Assembly (NCBI GenBank): GCA_030606335.1
Contig: JAUWGP010000022.1
Span: 1 to 42,455 of the forward strand
DNA: 42,455 nt
Direction: 5' to 3'
From: Caldifarciminota bacterium
Lineage (GTDB): Bacteria; Hydrothermota; UBA3073
Part shown: positions 35,601 to 42,440 of the stretch, piece after piece
How the letters are laid out: each line of letters opens with the position of its first letter
How positions within the stretch are numbered: position 1 is the stretch's first letter
Made by a program: the position numbers and the translations under genes
The notes under the pieces: model-generated
Seen by the model: the letters and a program-made list of their open reading frames with translations, nothing else
What the model was told of the DNA's origin: nothing
The model's database searches: none

Positions 35601-35978
35601 AGGGTCATAATTCACGATAAAACTTCTGTAAAGGGGTTCAAAGGCATATGATGGTTTTCCTTTTTCAAAAAATGCTTCTATTTCAAGTTCAACGCAATCT
35701 CCCTTCTTCCCTTTTACTGAGAATGGGAGTACATTATAATCTCTCATTCTACAGGGACTACCCAACTCTATTACATCCTCTTCCCCACCCTGCGTTCCTG
35801 ATTCGGCATCAATTACAATAATAGTGGGAATCTGGTGAGAGTAAGCTATTAATCCACCTATTGAGTGGTTTATATCCTCTGAGGGAATAATCCTCAAAAT
35901 CGTCCTCTGTCTATCTCTCTGCATCACCTCTATTGAAGGCTGGAGTGTTATGAGGACTATTAGAAATAGTATGTTCAT
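32619..35978 (-). CDS. Gingipain-like C25-family secreted protein, divergent copy
   Basis: 1119 residues. Signal MNILFLIVLITLQPS, then an N-terminal prodomain-like part (20-130) that the tandem copies lack, then the C25 fold (LYLMVTPSEFVSQIEPLADWKRKKGW, YVLLIGDIQYVP, DILVGRLSAS). The candidate nucleophile is Cys366 in SLVCYTGAY, followed by CFGEAWLRAG and GGIAFIGPVS as in gingipains. The His position reads NYRGG (328-332), not GHG. The C-terminal part has DUF11-like segments (IKGDGIINSGETTSVNI), the DEYGYYAYDDKDAGFGSTP domain and the sorting domain (ISPNPSFGYISIKL, VYDLMGRCI, PKGVYFIKL, ITRKFLVLK). It is more distant than the two tandem copies are from each other. Confidence 0.72.
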   Translation of the reverse strand: MNILFLIVLITLQPSIEVMQRDRQRTILRIIPSEDINHSIGGLIAYSHQIPTIIVIDAESGTQGGEEDVIELGSPCRMRDYNVLPFSVKGKKGDCVELEIEAFFEKGKPSYAFEPLYRSFIVNYDPSETTVPGLYLMVTPSEFVSQIEPLADWKRKKGWDVKIATLLETGSDQNSIKNYISDLYDTTNLEYVLLIGDIQYVPTFTYPNCAVTDHPYAMMDEDDFLPDILVGRLSASSTGELATIVAKILMYDMTPYMDDTLWYNRALMVGGNYPDYVNTAVPTKRCVRNRLLTKGFLEVDTVFYDPPHANGDAAMITTSINSGVLFLNYRGGVASWSGWDYPAFRVADVYGLDNGWMLPLVTSLVCYTGAYDSPECFGEAWLRAGTPYVPKGGIAFIGPVSAYTSTRWNNCLDYGIYWAITEEHIPTIGQILLRGKMELLYNFPLEQFGSSGVERYFHDYNLLGDPEMVIWGDVPVELHVEHPAELSIGSNQLTIEVKNETHNPITGALVSMYKEGEVSESEFTNAGGICILDVCPQTSGFLYLTVTQPGKIPYLDSINVNSSDMYVAYYSHIIKGDGIINSGETTSVNISFKNYGSQTASDVSIIFNSEDTRVTLIDSITEFDSFGAGEVKEDSFSFVVSSSCRDMYILEFYIKASDDKDVWLSGFEDFVSSSDFSLDTLIIGGDGIIDPGEEEDIYVTIRNNGSSVAYNVDGLLRNLTSTASVIDSIITFSELMTDSIYTAVFPVIIFPDVSIGKCISFNLFLTQDNGFMDTVFFCITAGEPDTTTPLGPDEYGYYAYDDKDAGFGSTPTYEWVEIDPEFGGSGTCLYLGDDEVKTVNLPFGFRFYGKEYTKISVCANGFLSMGEDICNDMYNWHIPSTMGPSSLIAPFWDDFDPTSSDSSGDVFYLYEEDNNRFIVEWSRVQHIHNYLHETPSELQTFEVLILDPDYHLTPTDDGEIVFQYHTTQNDDSIHNFATVGIGDHNLKCGIEYTFANSYPSEASPVINGRAIKFTTQPPDTFLGVNEEFDIKLELIISPNPSFGYISIKLIGGDIDLTDSKLGVYDLMGRCICKLKTESLNKQFLWDIRDESGLRLPKGVYFIKLTGSNFDITRKFLVLK

Positions 35979-36542
35979 AATTTAAATTAAGTAACTGTTT
36001 GGTTTATTGAGTTCATTGGGTCCCAGTGAAATATGCTTCCTGTTGAATAACTTCGTTTCCACAGGACAAGTCGCATTTCACGGGATAAATTTATTGAGTT
36101 TGTTTAGTTGATTTTGTTATTATATCTAATAACTAATAACCATTAACTAATAACATCTAACACTCAAAATTCAACTATTCAACTATTCAACTAATTAACT
36201 CTTGTCTCATTCAACATTAAACTACTTATCGCAACGAGGACGTTGCTCCTACCTATTAACACCCTACGCAATACGCCTTACGCTATACACCCTACGCTTT
36301 ACGCATTTCTCATTCAACATGTAACGTCTAACATTAAACATGTAACATTTGACATTTCTTCTATCGCCCCGCCAAAGGCGGGGCTCCTACCTATCACCGA
36401 TTACTGGTTACTGATAACTGCTTTATGTCTGATACTCTGATGTGCTGATATTCTACCTACTGATACACTGTTATCCTGATATGCTCTTTTATACTAATTA
36501 CTGATAACCGATGACCAATCATTATGCTAATCCCTCATGTCT
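35979..36542. repeat. Repeat-filled spacer with heptamers and REP hairpins
   Basis: No gene in 564 bases. Contents: 9-bp words near 35995-36019; the 62-bp repeat copy 2 (36020-36081); A/T-rich 7-bp words (36125-36215); hairpins of the GTAGGAGC family at 36229-36252 (stem CGCAACG) and 36364-36390 (stem GCCCCGCC/GGCGGGGC); fourteen 7-bp words in a row at 36261-36358 (ACCCTAC, GCAATAC, GCCTTAC, GCTATAC... then ACATGTA, ACGTCTA, ACATTAA); and CCGATTA/CTGATAA words from about 36397. Confidence 0.75.
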
Positions 36543-37478
36543 TCAATCAACAGGTTCTATCACAAGAAGGCCTATATCTCTATCCGCTATATAAATGATA
36601 CTGTCAACAAATACACTACTGGCATAAGGGGTTTCACATTCGCCATACAAATACGGAGAACCTGGATTACTCACATCAAAAACCTTCAAACCACCATCAC
36701 CAGCTGCAATATATGCCTTATTATCCTTTAGAAATACCTTATTTGCATACCCATTAAAATCGCAACTTGCTACTATAAAAAGATTTTCAGGTTCACTGAT
36801 ATCAAGTACTTGTAGTCCACCATTTCCATCTGCGACATATGCATAGCCATCTGACACAAAGACATCACGAGTATTGGAAGGAGTATCACAATAACCAATT
36901 CTTGCAAGGGAATCGGGGTTTTCAAGGTCAATTACCATTATTCCCATCTCCTCACATGCTACATATACATACCTACCATCAACATAAACACCTCTTGCAT
37001 CACCTTTGGTTGAACACCTTCTTTTGTAACTGGGAAAGTCAGGATGGGTGATGTCTTCTTCGATTAACCAGTAAGATGCAGCAATATACACAAATTCTCC
37101 ACTGAATTGAAGGTCGTAAGCTGTGAACCAGGAATCGAAGCCAACACTATGCGGGTTGTTTTTATCTTTTATGTTGGCAACAACAAAACCCTCTGAGCCT
37201 GCTGTAAGATATGCTAAGGTATCTACTGTTATTACACCACGTATATAACCCTGCAAATCAAGTGAACCAATAATTTTAAGAGAATCAAGATTGACTATCT
37301 GCAGTCCTCCTTGACCATTGGCAATATATGCATAATTACCATCTATATAAACATCTCGTGAATAACCTGGCATAGTGCATCTTTTGGTTATTATATATTC
37401 CTTTATAGTTTCTGTAGGTGGTGTTATACAACCTGAAGCGATTAATACTATAATAAATACTACAACTGATTTTTTCAT
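36543..37478 (-). CDS. LVIVD-repeat lipoprotein
   Basis: 311 residues. Lipoprotein signal MKKSVVVFIIVLIASGC with Cys17 lipidated. Six to seven repeats of about 40 residues have the form (R)DVYIDGNYAYIANGQGGLQIVNL and (G)GLKVFDVSNPGSP, the LVIVD pattern of a beta-propeller. Such proteins are surface or periplasmic and without known enzymatic activity. Its ATG shares one base with the stop of the predicted outer-membrane protein (TGATG), so it is co-translated with it and is the last gene of the polyglutamate operon. Confidence 0.75.
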   Translation of the reverse strand: MKKSVVVFIIVLIASGCITPPTETIKEYIITKRCTMPGYSRDVYIDGNYAYIANGQGGLQIVNLDSLKIIGSLDLQGYIRGVITVDTLAYLTAGSEGFVVANIKDKNNPHSVGFDSWFTAYDLQFSGEFVYIAASYWLIEEDITHPDFPSYKRRCSTKGDARGVYVDGRYVYVACEEMGIMVIDLENPDSLARIGYCDTPSNTRDVFVSDGYAYVADGNGGLQVLDISEPENLFIVASCDFNGYANKVFLKDNKAYIAAGDGGLKVFDVSNPGSPYLYGECETPYASSVFVDSIIYIADRDIGLLVIEPVD

Positions 37479-38410
37479 CAGTATTTCACTCCCAATCCAA
37501 GATTAAAATAGTTAAGATTAAAGTCCTTCTCTTCATCTATATTTAAATCGTAAGGAGATGAGACACATCTCATCCTTACAAGATAATTTGCAGTTATATA
37601 AATTCTATTTGTAACAGGTCTTTTAAAACCAAAAGATAATGAATGTCCTGTATCAACTCTTTCCTTATGATATAAATCTATCTCTGTAGTATAACCTCTC
37701 CTGGAAAAGCCATAAGATACATCGAAATTTGTTCCAATAATCTTTTTACTAAGCTTTATCCTGAACCTGTGCTCTCTGTATGAAATATCCGGGTCTTCTT
37801 CTCCTGCTACAGCCGATTTAAACCTGTATGATATAGAAGGTGAAAAATCATATATAGATTTAAGATGTAATTTCAGACCAAACCTCCATGCCTTTGTATC
37901 ATAATAGTCAAAACGTTTATAGTAATCATCGAGTTGTCTCTCTATATAACCTGAGAGAGAAAATAAATCTATATTATATCCTGTTCTAATCTGTACTATA
38001 TATTGTTTATACTCACACGGGACATAATTATGAGAATTATCTCCATACATATACCTTATAAGATAGGATGGTATGTATTTTAAACCAACCTGTACAAAAG
38101 TATTATTAAATAATCTACGCCACAAATTTATATTGAAAAGAATATAACTCTTTTCCTGATTCATAAAAAAATGATGATTAGTAAGATGTAAATTAAGTGT
38201 AGTTCCTTTAAATCTATTTTTTAGTGAAACCTCTGTGGTTGAAATAGCATCATCTATTGAATAAAAAGGATATCTGTAAAGATTAATTCCTTGTTTGTAG
38301 TCGTTAATATGCTCATCTGAATAATGAAATATATTATCCTCATATGATATTTGCGTCTCTAAGTTTATATAAAAACCCTGGAATATAATAATTACAAATA
38401 GAGATATCAT
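37478..38410 (-). CDS. Predicted outer-membrane beta-barrel protein
   Basis: 310 residues that I cannot place in a named family. A hydrophobic N-terminus (MISLFVIIIFQGFYINL) is a likely signal. The rest is a run of amphipathic beta-strands with alternating aromatic and polar residues (SLSGYIERQLDDYYKRFDYY; RFGLKLHLKSIYDFSPSISYRF; HRFRIKLSKKIIGTNFDVSYGF) and ends in FNLGLGVKY, a typical barrel end with a C-terminal aromatic. The length suits 14-16 strands. It overlaps its neighbours on both sides (ATGA upstream, TGATG downstream), so it belongs to the same operon as capB/capC/pgsW if the hairpin at 39378-39416 is read through. A role in polyglutamate export across the outer membrane is inferred from context. 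Confidence 0.6.
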   Translation of the reverse strand: MISLFVIIIFQGFYINLETQISYEDNIFHYSDEHINDYKQGINLYRYPFYSIDDAISTTEVSLKNRFKGTTLNLHLTNHHFFMNQEKSYILFNINLWRRLFNNTFVQVGLKYIPSYLIRYMYGDNSHNYVPCEYKQYIVQIRTGYNIDLFSLSGYIERQLDDYYKRFDYYDTKAWRFGLKLHLKSIYDFSPSISYRFKSAVAGEEDPDISYREHRFRIKLSKKIIGTNFDVSYGFSRRGYTTEIDLYHKERVDTGHSLSFGFKRPVTNRIYITANYLVRMRCVSSPYDLNIDEEKDFNLNYFNLGLGVKY

Positions 38411-39237
38411 TGGGAACCTCTAATATAAAAAGCAAATGCAACTTTACCAGCACCCTTTTCAGACCTAAATTTAAGTATGTGTTCTCCATCTCCTATGTCT
38501 ATGTATGTTACAGACTTTGTTGAGGGAACAATATTTGGACTGTTCTTGAATATAACAGTCTCTGACTTTTGGGTATTATAGCTTACTCTTCTAATTAATT
38601 CGTCACCGTCGTATACAGTTATACCGTATACATTTTCTCCTATAAAGGTGCTATCACATAGAACTCTGGTAACCACCTTTATCTTTCTCGGTCCATTAAT
38701 AATTACAGAAACATCTTTTTCAGCTTCACCTGTATAATAGGCATAAATTTTCTCACTTTCTATTGTTTCAATGAGACTCTCGTATGAAATTGGAATAAAT
38801 TCTTTCCACCTCTCAGGCGATTGAAAACTAAATCTTAAAAGAATTGTATCTGAGCTTGCTCTCCATATAAAGAATCTGTATGTATGAGTCTCATGGGGTA
38901 CATTTATATAGAAGGAGCGCCACTTGCTAACATCTTGACCAAAAACAGAAGATACTCCTGATTTCTTAGCAGTCATCTTTACAATTCTATCATCTTCACC
39001 ATCCCTTTCTATTATTATCCTATATTTCTCACTTTCCTTCATATCTTCTTGCCATAAAATCCTTGTATAGACTCTTAACCATGTTGGTCCATCAACGTTG
39101 ATTATAAGAGGTTTTTCTCTGGTAAGTATATAGTAATCAATCTCCTGGGTTTTTGTAACCGATACCTTAGCAATACCCGGCTCACCAATTGTGACAATAC
39201 TACCTAAAATAGCTGATAAAAAGATTAGAATCATCAC
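38407..39237 (-). CDS. Exported two-domain beta protein of the polyglutamate operon
   Basis: 276 residues with a strong ribosome-binding site (AGGAGG) and a signal peptide (MMILIFLSAILGSIVTIG). The mature part is an internal duplication: about 45-150 (KPLIINVDGPTWLRVYTRILWQED...YRIIIERDG...) and about 170-275 (KDVSVIINGPRKIKVVTRVLCDSTF...YGITVYDGD...). Each half has the pattern I-x-V/I-x-GP-x-x-(L/I)-x-V-x-TR-(I/V)-L. No family is recognised. It overlaps the barrel gene by four bases, so the two products probably work together; a periplasmic adaptor to the barrel would fit but is inference. Confidence 0.6.
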   Translation of the reverse strand: MMILIFLSAILGSIVTIGEPGIAKVSVTKTQEIDYYILTREKPLIINVDGPTWLRVYTRILWQEDMKESEKYRIIIERDGEDDRIVKMTAKKSGVSSVFGQDVSKWRSFYINVPHETHTYRFFIWRASSDTILLRFSFQSPERWKEFIPISYESLIETIESEKIYAYYTGEAEKDVSVIINGPRKIKVVTRVLCDSTFIGENVYGITVYDGDELIRRVSYNTQKSETVIFKNSPNIVPSTKSVTYIDIGDGEHILKFRSEKGAGKVAFAFYIRGSQ

Positions 39238-39245
39238 TTCCTCCT

Positions 39246-39265
39246 GGTATAATATTTATTATACC
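39246..39265. promoter_or_regulatory. 20-bp palindrome before the two-domain gene
   Basis: On the minus strand GGTATAATA-AA-TATTATACC, a 9-bp perfect stem, lies right before the AGGAGG ribosome-binding site. It contains a TATAAT hexamer, but no -35 fits. It could be an operator or an RNA hairpin that hides the translation start. Confidence 0.45.
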
Positions 39266-39377
39266 TGATTACACAGATATTTAACTACATTATACCTTTA
39301 CTTGTTTAAAGACTACTCAGATTAATAATATAAATCTCTTTATCTGACAACTTTTATTACTAAAATTAACTAATAAT

Positions 39378-39416
39378 CTAATCAGACATCCTGTTCTTTA
39401 TAGGATGTCTGATTAG
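39378..39416 (-). terminator. 15-bp perfect hairpin spanning the pgsW stop codon
   Basis: CTAATCAGACATCCT (39378-39392) and AGGATGTCTGATTAG (39402-39416) pair without mismatch across a 9-base loop. The distal arm contains the TAG stop of pgsW; the last dozen codons are inside the stem. A moderately T-rich stretch follows on the minus strand. It is an intrinsic terminator or attenuator, or a processing/stability element between the two halves of the operon. Confidence 0.65.
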
Positions 39417-40472
39417 ACTCTCTACCTCATATTTCATGGATACAAAAAGAATAATTATTATAATTAGAATAAATATTATTGCAAGGGGAACAGAGTATCT
39501 TTCTTTGTAATAAAGTGCACCCTCACCAATAGGTGGAATGGGTACTGGTGCAATTGGTAGTCCATAATCTATTGCAAGTTTTTCAAACGAAACAAGATTG
39601 ATTATTGGAATACCTCTTATTGCCATTTCCTTAGCAACACTTGTTCCTTTCAACCTTATACTTCTTGTTTTGCGGTTAGCACCTAACTTCAACTCTTCAT
39701 TTTCCTCTCCTATATTTGCTACACCCCAGCCTACGTTTACAAATACCTTGATAGAGTCTCCATATATCTTGAGTCTACTATCCACCGCATCTTCGATATT
39801 ATCTACTTCAATAAGCCCTACATAAGAACGTTGTATTGCTCTTTTTATTATATTCCTACCTTCAGGAGAGAAACCAATACCAATATCCCCTTTTCCACCA
39901 AGGGATGCTGAAGATGTTACATAAGAGAAAATACCATTTTCGTGAAGATATCTCTCCATATCCAGCCAGGTATATGACGAAATATTTGCACCCCACATTG
40001 AAGAACCAACTGATGAAATAATAACAGGGTGGAGTTTAAGGACCTCACAGGCTGAAAGTAATGCAATATTTATTGCTGGATAACTCCCGGTCCAACCTAT
40101 GGCAATTATATCTCCACTCTTCGCCCTACATTTTTTAAGCATTTCTACTATGACTGCAGAAAAATTTGGATTTAGTGTGGTTAATTTCTCAGTCAGGTTA
40201 CTCATTCCTTCTGTGATAAGGGAATACTGGGAGCCAATTAATCCTGTTGCATTTGGGTCATTTATCACATCTATAGTAAGCTCAAGACTATCCCTCGCCT
40301 CTCTAATAATTGAGAATCCTTTTAAACATAACTTGGCTGCTTCAATTTTTTCCCTCCAATAGGGATCATCTATCTTAATCTTATTAGTCTCTTCAATAGT
40401 AAAAAGTACTATAGAGAGAACTGCAATAAAGGTCACCAGATAGACTGGTATCTTTCCATCCCGTTGTTTCAT
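39378..40472 (-). CDS. pgsW: Poly-gamma-glutamate system protein PgsW
   Basis: 364 residues. One membrane segment at each end (about 8-27 and 327-349) encloses a large domain. The sequence follows the PgsW pattern: DPNATGLIGSQYSLITEG early, NPNFSAVIVEMLKKCRAKSGDIIAIGWTGSYPAINIALLSAC, HPVIISSVGSSMWGAN, W.DME..L, GGKGDIGIGFSPEG, and NVGWGVANIG later. PgsW is found next to CapB/CapC in diverse bacteria in place of other accessory proteins; its exact job is not known. Its ATG overlaps the capC stop by four bases. The end of the gene folds into a perfect hairpin. Confidence 0.85.
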   Translation of the reverse strand: MKQRDGKIPVYLVTFIAVLSIVLFTIEETNKIKIDDPYWREKIEAAKLCLKGFSIIREARDSLELTIDVINDPNATGLIGSQYSLITEGMSNLTEKLTTLNPNFSAVIVEMLKKCRAKSGDIIAIGWTGSYPAINIALLSACEVLKLHPVIISSVGSSMWGANISSYTWLDMERYLHENGIFSYVTSSASLGGKGDIGIGFSPEGRNIIKRAIQRSYVGLIEVDNIEDAVDSRLKIYGDSIKVFVNVGWGVANIGEENEELKLGANRKTRSIRLKGTSVAKEMAIRGIPIINLVSFEKLAIDYGLPIAPVPIPPIGEGALYYKERYSVPLAIIFILIIIIILFVSMKYEVESLIRHPIKNRMSD

Positions 40473-40936
40473 GGTAGTAGAGTTCCACCTGTAAGTAGTA
40501 CTAAAATAAATCTCACAAGGGCTGCAACAATCAACATAGAGGTAACCGTGTTTAATATCCCCTGTCGCTCCATCCAGTATGTCATTAGTCCTGGAATTAC
40601 ATAACCTATAGTAGATATGTCAATACCTCTATAGTTCACCTCAATTGTTGGATATAACTTTGTCAAATAACCTAAGAGGTAACCAACAAGAATGCACATT
40701 ACAAGCAATCTTCTACCGTATAGTATGGTAACTTTTGATATAGATTTTATTATGAGAAGTGAAACAAGTGAAACTGCGAGCGTTCCTACCACCCTGAAGG
40801 GATGATGGAGCATAAGAGCGATATAACCGGGAACGACAATGCCGCCAGCCGCAATTCCTATCGTCTCAACGAATAGAAGGCTGATGAGCATTCCTAAACC
40901 TACAGCCTCAACTATCATATACCGCCTTAGATGCAA
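40469..40936 (-). CDS. capC: Poly-gamma-glutamate synthase membrane subunit PgsC/CapC
   Basis: 155 residues, with four to five membrane segments (EAVGLGMLISLLFVETIGIAAGGIVVPGYIAL; VVGTLAVSLVSLLII; YGRRLLVMCILVGYLLGYL; ILNTVTSMLIVAALVRFILVLL). The GGIVVPGYIAL block and length match CapC, the membrane partner of the CapB ligase. The start at 40936 overlaps capB by 29 bases; an ATG at 40918 (MIVEAVG) would reduce the overlap to 11 and is a fair alternative. It ends in an ATGA overlap with pgsW. Confidence 0.87.
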   Translation of the reverse strand: MHLRRYMIVEAVGLGMLISLLFVETIGIAAGGIVVPGYIALMLHHPFRVVGTLAVSLVSLLIIKSISKVTILYGRRLLVMCILVGYLLGYLTKLYPTIEVNYRGIDISTIGYVIPGLMTYWMERQGILNTVTSMLIVAALVRFILVLLTGGTLLP

Positions 40937-42071
40937 AAAAATCCACTATCTTGTGACCAAATATAACAATGTTACCTACAGCAAATATAAGAGTACCATC
41001 CCTGGAGATGGTGAAAACCTCTCTGTATATATCAGATGGACTCCTTCCATCTAATTCTAAGATTTTTTCCTTATTTATACCAAGACTTAAAGCCCGTTTT
41101 CTAAATACTTTTGTAAGGCTTCCTGTTAGAATATATTTATCTGCCAGAAGCTCCTGAGCACATAGCTCAGCAAGTTGTTTCGACCTATCTATCCTATCTG
41201 CTCTACAGTTTATAAGAATAAATCTATAATTATAACCTTCCTTCATCCTGTCCCATATTAATTTGGTTGAATCCGGGTCATTGGCTGCCATTGCATTTAT
41301 AAAGTAAATATCTTTTCCGAAATCATTGATTTTATATATCCTCAGCGCACCAGGGTCAGGTTTCATCTTGTACATACCCTTTAGAGCCACATTACGGTCT
41401 ACTCCAAGATGTTCAAGCACAGACAGTGCAAGTACAACGTTTTGCTTATGTTCCACATAATCAAAATTCTCCATTTCATTATCTTTAACTCCATCTGCAT
41501 CAGCAAAAACCATTTTTATACCATTTTTTCGAGTTTTATATCTAATCTCAGGTAAAATCTGATTCTCAGCTGTAAATAAAACAGCGCTTTTGGGGACAGA
41601 TGCTACCATATAGTTTGCTGAATCAGATATTGTGGGTCCCATAACATCAAGATGGTCACTTCTTACATTTGTGATTACATAAAAATTGGGGTTAACCAAT
41701 TTATTAGCTTCTATAAATTGTAGTTCGGGTTTTAAAGACATACATTCGAATACAATTGCCTTTGAATTCTTTTTAATGGCAGTTCTTATTATTCTTTTCT
41801 GTTCTATTATATTTGCACTACCTTTTCTATCTACAGGTTCCTCCAATCCATCAGGAAATATCATCCTTGGCATTGTTCCTGTTGTCTTAGCAAAAGTCCT
41901 TATTCCTCCCTCCCTGAGACCAGCTGCTATGAGTCTGGTTACCGAGGATTTACCTCGGCTTCCATTCACGTGAATTCTTATTCTGAGCGCATTTAAATTC
42001 TTTTTATGTCTACTTTTTTCCAATATTAGGCAAATTAAGAAGACGAAGAATATAAAAAGTATATAGACCAT
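40908..42071 (-). CDS. capB: Poly-gamma-glutamate synthase ATP-dependent ligase PgsB/CapB
   Basis: 387 residues. An N-terminal membrane segment (MVYILFIFFVFLICLIL) is followed by a Mur ligase-type ATPase: P-loop NGSRGKSSVTR (36-46), TTGTMPRMIFPDG, FECMSLKPELQ and TNVRSDHLDVMGPT. These match CapB/PgsB, which activates glutamate with ATP and extends the gamma-linked chain with CapC. The length is usual. No ribosome-binding site is obvious before ATG 42071. A near-consensus promoter lies about 220 bases upstream, giving a long leader. It heads a six-gene group; no CapA/PgsA gene is present in the window. Confidence 0.88.
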   Translation of the reverse strand: MVYILFIFFVFLICLILEKSRHKKNLNALRIRIHVNGSRGKSSVTRLIAAGLREGGIRTFAKTTGTMPRMIFPDGLEEPVDRKGSANIIEQKRIIRTAIKKNSKAIVFECMSLKPELQFIEANKLVNPNFYVITNVRSDHLDVMGPTISDSANYMVASVPKSAVLFTAENQILPEIRYKTRKNGIKMVFADADGVKDNEMENFDYVEHKQNVVLALSVLEHLGVDRNVALKGMYKMKPDPGALRIYKINDFGKDIYFINAMAANDPDSTKLIWDRMKEGYNYRFILINCRADRIDRSKQLAELCAQELLADKYILTGSLTKVFRKRALSLGINKEKILELDGRSPSDIYREVFTISRDGTLIFAVGNIVIFGHKIVDFFASKAVYDS

Positions 42072-42163
42072 ATATTATGTTGTTTCAGTTTAAAGAGTCG
42101 TATTATTATCTCCTACAGACACTAACTAAAATTTGAAAAAATTAGAAAATAAACTTGAATATT

Positions 42164-42302
42164 TTATTGTATAATATATTTCCTGTATTAGGAAAAGGTT
42201 TGAAATAATAAAAAACAAACCTAAAACCTTTTGTTAATATTCATGTAATAACTTTGAAAATCAATTTGAAAATCAAGTTATTACTGATTTATTATACAAT
42301 AA
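42164..42302. repeat. Inverted repeat framing the pgs leader
   Basis: TTATTGTATAATA (42164-42176) is the exact reverse complement of TATTATACAATAA (42290-42302). Between them lie GGTTTG...CAAACC and the 42245-42284 hairpin, so the whole 139-base stretch is a set of nested inverted repeats. It could be a small mobile element (MITE-like) carrying the promoter's -10, or a structured leader. Confidence 0.5.
42245..42284 (-). promoter_or_regulatory. Hairpin at the predicted 5' end of the pgs transcript
   Basis: GTAATAACTT and AAGTTATTAC form a perfect 10-bp stem with a 20-base loop that contains TGAAAATCAA twice. The predicted transcription start (about 42284) coincides with the first base of the stem, so it may be an operator, a 5' RNA stabiliser or part of a leader control. 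Confidence 0.5.
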
Positions 42303-42319
42303 ATAATAAGAAAAGTCAA
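42291..42319 (-). promoter_or_regulatory. Near-consensus promoter of the capB-capC-pgsW operon
   Basis: On the minus strand TTGACT (42319-42314), a 17-base spacer and TATAAT (42296-42291). The leader to capB is about 213 bases. The 42072-42440 gap holds this promoter, its nested inverted repeats and a REP-like hairpin, but no gene. Confidence 0.72.
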
Positions 42320-42357
42320 GGAAAAATCGCTTTAAATTCTCTAAATCACAAGCATAA

Positions 42358-42425
42358 GTATGGCAAGGCTTCAGCCTTGCCATACGGCAAACCTGAAGCC
42401 TTCCAGTAGCAGGGTTTACCCTGTT
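42358..42425. repeat. REP-like hairpins near the right edge
   Basis: GTATGGCAAGGC-TTCA-GCCTTGCCATAC (42358-42385) is a 12-bp perfect stem. GGCAAACCTGAAGCC...GCAGGGTTTACCCTG (42386-42422) follows, related to the nested GCAAACC hairpin at 18084-18126. Confidence 0.65.
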
Positions 42426-42440
42426 TATATCCTCCTATGG

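Noticed and set aside
36243-36440. Open frame with ITDYWLLITALC-type sequence
   Set aside because: It is read from heptamer words and a REP hairpin; no ribosome-binding site.
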